DNA of 64,000 bases from an uncultured Lachnospira sp. (GTDB taxonomy: Bacteria; Bacillota; Clostridia; Lachnospirales; Lachnospiraceae). The stretch spans positions 186,001 through 250,000 of the forward strand of contig CAKRLE010000002.1 in the NCBI GenBank assembly GCA_934359185.1, read 5' to 3'. The stretch's first letter is position 1. Each line of letters opens with the position of its first letter. This document shows positions 61,354 through 64,000 of the stretch, in pieces. The translations under genes were made by a program, and so were the position numbers. Under the pieces are notes generated by a model. It worked only from the letters and a program-made list of their open reading frames with translations. It had not been told where the DNA came from and made no database searches.

Positions 61354-62658
61354 ATGATAATATTTGAATCGTGTGTTAATATTTTTCAGGCTTTTGTAAC
61401 AACTTATTTTTTAAAGAAGTGTCTTGGAAAAAAAGAAAGATTTTCAGATACTGAAATGAATCTTGAAATGGTTTTATGTATAGCAATATATATGGAGATA
61501 CAGACATTTTTAACAGATTTTGAAGGGTATGGCATAATTATAAATATAATATATGTTTTCTTGATAAGCAGGGCGTTCCTAAAAGGCGATATATTATCAC
61601 AGATAATGTATAGTATGCTTATTGGATTGATAGCAATGTTTTCTTCTATTATTGGTGCTAATATTGCGGCTATGCTCACTGGAAAAACATTTATTGAGCT
61701 TACAGGCGATAAATCATTTGATGGCGTCATAGCCTTAATTATTGTTCAGATTGTATTTGTGTGTTTTGTTATTATGGTTATTAAATTCAAAACATTTGAC
61801 AGATTTCTTAATAGAAAATATACAGTTGTAGCAATAATGCTGCCCGTTGTATCTATAGTAATATGTACAATTGTAATAACAAGAATGCAAATAATTGGAA
61901 ATATATGGAGCATATCAGTTGTTGTAGGAATATTACTGCTTAATGTTGTTAATTATGTATTGTTATCCGCTATCGATAAAAGCTATGCAAAGATTATAGA
62001 TGATGAGATGACGATTAAATCATTTAAACAGCAATTAGATGATGTAGAGACTATAATTGAAGAAAATAGCGAGCTTGAACAAAAGAGACATGAAATTAAA
62101 AAGATTTTAAGACTAATATCAATGATGATAAATGATGGTGAAAATAAGAAAGCGTTAGAATATATTAAAGAGTTAAATGTAGATGATATTATTTCATATG
62201 ATAAAAAGAAATTTTCTGATAACATGATAATTAATTATATATTAAATAAAGCGAATGATACATGTAAGCGTAATAACTATGATTTTTCATGTTTTGTCAA
62301 TGGAAAAGTTGACGGTGTATTAGATGTTGATATGCATATATTATTTGAAAATCTTATAGATAATGCAATAGAAGGAATGGCTGGTTCAGATGGAAAGTCA
62401 CTGTATGTACAGATATCAGCCAGTGATGAGTATATAAGGATAGATGTGTATAATTCTGTTACATGTAATATACTTCTTGATAATAAAGAACTTCATACTA
62501 CTAAGCTTGATAAGATAAGGCATGGATATGGTGTTAAGAGTATTAAGGCAATAGTAGATAAATATGATGGCTGTGTCGAGTATGAATATTTTGAGCCTAA
62601 GACAATCAGATGCATGGTTATACTTACAAAATCAAACCACAACACGGAGGAAAACTAA
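61354..62658 (+). CDS. agrC: AgrC-like GHKL sensor histidine kinase
   Basis: The 434-residue kinase (ATG at 61354 behind TAAGGAG) has about six membrane helices in its first 210 residues, the normal design for sensors of cyclic peptides. A coiled linker leads to the phosphoacceptor His in EQKRHEIKKIL. The N box LFENLIDNAIEGMA and the G box RHGYGVKSIKAIVDKYDG mark the GHKL ATPase. It should sense the AgrD-derived signal and phosphorylate the regulator encoded just upstream. A GTG at 61336 overlaps that gene's stop but lacks a ribosome site. The next gene overlaps by one base. Confidence 0.9.
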   Translation: MIIFESCVNIFQAFVTTYFLKKCLGKKERFSDTEMNLEMVLCIAIYMEIQTFLTDFEGYGIIINIIYVFLISRAFLKGDILSQIMYSMLIGLIAMFSSIIGANIAAMLTGKTFIELTGDKSFDGVIALIIVQIVFVCFVIMVIKFKTFDRFLNRKYTVVAIMLPVVSIVICTIVITRMQIIGNIWSISVVVGILLLNVVNYVLLSAIDKSYAKIIDDEMTIKSFKQQLDDVETIIEENSELEQKRHEIKKILRLISMMINDGENKKALEYIKELNVDDIISYDKKKFSDNMIINYILNKANDTCKRNNYDFSCFVNGKVDGVLDVDMHILFENLIDNAIEGMAGSDGKSLYVQISASDEYIRIDVYNSVTCNILLDNKELHTTKLDKIRHGYGVKSIKAIVDKYDGCVEYEYFEPKTIRCMVILTKSNHNTEEN

Positions 62659-63206
62659 TGTTATATATAATAAGACATGGGCAGACAGAATGGAATGCGC
62701 TTCATAAGCTTCAGGGACGGACAGATATACCGCTTAACGATAATGGAAGGAGAATGGCGAAGGAGGCGGGAGAGAAGTATAAAGACCTTCATATAGATGT
62801 GTGCTATTCGTCACCGCTTATCCGCGCAGTGGAGACAGCTAAGATTTTTCTTGGAGACAGGAATATTCCGGTTATAACAGACGACAGGCTTATGGAGATG
62901 AGCTTTGGTGTGTATGAAGGGATTGAGAATTCATTTGATATACCAGATTGTCCTATCAATACATGCTTTAAAGACCCGGTTAATTATAAGACTGTAAAAG
63001 ATGGTGAGAGCTTTGAAGAGATTTTTGCAAGAACAGGCGATTTCATTGATAAAGAAGTAAAGCCATTGTTAGATAATGGAAAAGATATTTTAATAGTTGG
63101 ACATGGTGCTATGAACTGTAGTATAATTGCACAGTTTAGGGGGACTTTGTTAAAAGATTTCTGGAAAGCCCTGCCTAAGAATTGTGAATTAGTTAAATTG
63201 GATTAA
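62658..63206 (+). CDS. Histidine phosphatase (phosphoglycerate mutase-like)
   Basis: The 182-residue protein has the phosphohistidine motif IRHGQTEWN, YSSPLIRAVETA, SFGVYEG and the second His in VGHGAMN. This branch includes broad sugar-phosphate and nucleotide phosphatases such as CobC/GpmB-like enzymes. I take the ATG at 62658 behind ACGGAGG, sharing one base with the agrC stop (TAATG), so the two are coupled in translation, although functions seem unrelated. Confidence 0.88.
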   Translation: MLYIIRHGQTEWNALHKLQGRTDIPLNDNGRRMAKEAGEKYKDLHIDVCYSSPLIRAVETAKIFLGDRNIPVITDDRLMEMSFGVYEGIENSFDIPDCPINTCFKDPVNYKTVKDGESFEEIFARTGDFIDKEVKPLLDNGKDILIVGHGAMNCSIIAQFRGTLLKDFWKALPKNCELVKLD

Positions 63207-63237
63207 GATAGGATAAGATTGGATTAGAGGTATAGAC

Positions 63238-64000
63238 ATGAGTATAACATTAGATAAGCTTCTTTCATCAGATAAAGACTCTGTACAGATTATAGATATA
63301 AGAACTGAGTGGGAGGTTGACCATGGAAGGATGTCGGATGTGGTTAACATTCCTATGATTACAGGAGATAATGAGTATAAGAGCAGTGATGATATGGGAG
63401 ATATGGCTGATAAAGTCTATCACGATACGGCACAAAGAATTGCTTCATCAGATAAGACAGACAAGAATAAGAAACTTGTAATAGTGTGTGCCAAGGGAAT
63501 TAACAGTGAGGGAGTAGCCACACATCTTAATGGCATGGGTATAGATGCAGACAGCCTTGAAGGCGGCTATATAGCGTGGCTTCTTGATGCGTGCGATAAG
63601 GAGAATGAGAGTGGCAAAGATTTTGCCAGGGACGTTGAGCAGAGTCTCCGCAAGAAATTCCGTAAGAATATATGGTGCAAGTTTACTAAGGCGATTAATG
63701 AATATGAGCTTGTAAAGCCGGGTGACAGGATTGCAGTGTGTATCTCTGGTGGTAAGGATTCAATGCTTATGGCGAAGCTTTTTCAGGAGCTTAAGGTTCA
63801 TAACAAATTTGATTTTACAGTGAAGTTTCTTGTTATGGACCCTGGATATAGTCCTGAGAACAGAAAAGTTATTGAGGATAATGCAAGAAAGCTTAATGTT
63901 CCAATACATATATTTGAATCAGATATATTTGATTCTGTGTACAATATTGAGAAATCCCCATGTTATCTGTGTGCAAGAATGAGAAGAGGACATCTCTATT
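63238..64000 (+). CDS. Rhodanese-TtcA-like tRNA thiolation fusion protein (3' truncated)
   Basis: The visible 254 residues run past the window end without a stop. Residues 1-120 form a rhodanese-like domain (IIDIRTEWEVDHGRM, active-site loop VIVCAKGINSEG, GGYIAWLLDAC). After a linker comes an ATP-pyrophosphatase domain with PP-loop CISGGKDSML and CYLCARMRRGHLY, the TtcA-type pattern of tRNA 2-thiocytidine synthesis. The fused rhodanese could supply sulfur. That a rhodanese feeds the thiolase on one chain is inference. The ribosome site is TAGAGG. Confidence 0.8.
   Translation, partial: MSITLDKLLSSDKDSVQIIDIRTEWEVDHGRMSDVVNIPMITGDNEYKSSDDMGDMADKVYHDTAQRIASSDKTDKNKKLVIVCAKGINSEGVATHLNGMGIDADSLEGGYIAWLLDACDKENESGKDFARDVEQSLRKKFRKNIWCKFTKAINEYELVKPGDRIAVCISGGKDSMLMAKLFQELKVHNKFDFTVKFLVMDPGYSPENRKVIEDNARKLNVPIHIFESDIFDSVYNIEKSPCYLCARMRRGHLY

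Noticed and set aside
1..64000. tRNA, rRNA and CRISPR arrays
   Set aside because: I looked for GGTTCGA-type T-loops, rRNA core sequences and regularly spaced repeats in the intergenic regions and found none.

Overview
The window comes from a low-GC Gram-positive anaerobe of the Clostridia. Strong GGAGG-type ribosome sites, ATP-dependent PEP carboxykinase, the paired iron-sulfur scaffold and GGGtGRT genes, ECF vitamin transporters, FMN and T-box riboswitches and a CIRCE element all fit Lachnospiraceae. A Lachnospira eligens-like organism is my guess, which I could not test. Every annotated protein gene lies on the + strand except two very small toxin genes on the - strand.

Bases 1-39,500 are mostly core metabolism and housekeeping. 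They hold a truncated tryptophan operon (trpG-C-F-B-A plus a small unknown gene); an HPr-like protein without its phosphorylatable histidine; a Lys/Ala-rich DUF6465-type protein; a NhaD/CitMHS-like transporter with a cytidylate-kinase-like protein; CarD; a polysaccharide deacetylase; T-box-controlled valS; a PAS protein and an aminotransferase; FMN-riboswitch-controlled ribU; nadE; a parvulin-like protein with two HAD phosphatases; fucO; degV; a FliD-like protein; pckA; CIRCE-controlled clpB; a ParB-like/BMP fusion; asd; yfbR; an AAA/DUF234 ATPase; topB; glmS with a left-handed beta-helix partner; and the iron-sulfur scaffold/GGGtGRT pair.

Bases 39,500-45,100 hold two complete par/fst-type type I toxin-antitoxin loci. 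Each has a 26-31 residue toxin on the - strand, a convergent antisense RNA promoter on the + strand, a shared terminator hairpin and a direct repeat that covers the toxin start. Between them lie a secreted sulfatase-modifying-factor-like/Fn3/esterase fusion whose ribosome site is locked in a perfect hairpin, a two-component system and thiT.

Bases 45,100-62,660 are an accessory island of small secreted or membrane proteins organised around an agr-like quorum-sensing system. Two almost identical agrB-agrD cassettes (49.1-50.0 kb and 54.6-55.5 kb) each sit behind a promoter with tandem ATTCACGTTA repeats, the arrangement expected for a LytTR regulator. Each is followed by a small secreted two-cysteine protein, an ABC-2 transporter and membrane-anchored proteins. 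An AgrA-like LytTR regulator and an AgrC-like kinase close the island. Several small genes appear broken at A-runs, and one membrane protein is an in-frame fusion of two tandem copies. The inferred logic is that AgrB/AgrD make one cyclic peptide, AgrC/AgrA sense it and activate both cassettes, and the secreted proteins and ABC transporters are the output or self-protection. This island is the best candidate for an undescribed system.

The window ends with a histidine phosphatase and a truncated rhodanese/TtcA-like fusion.
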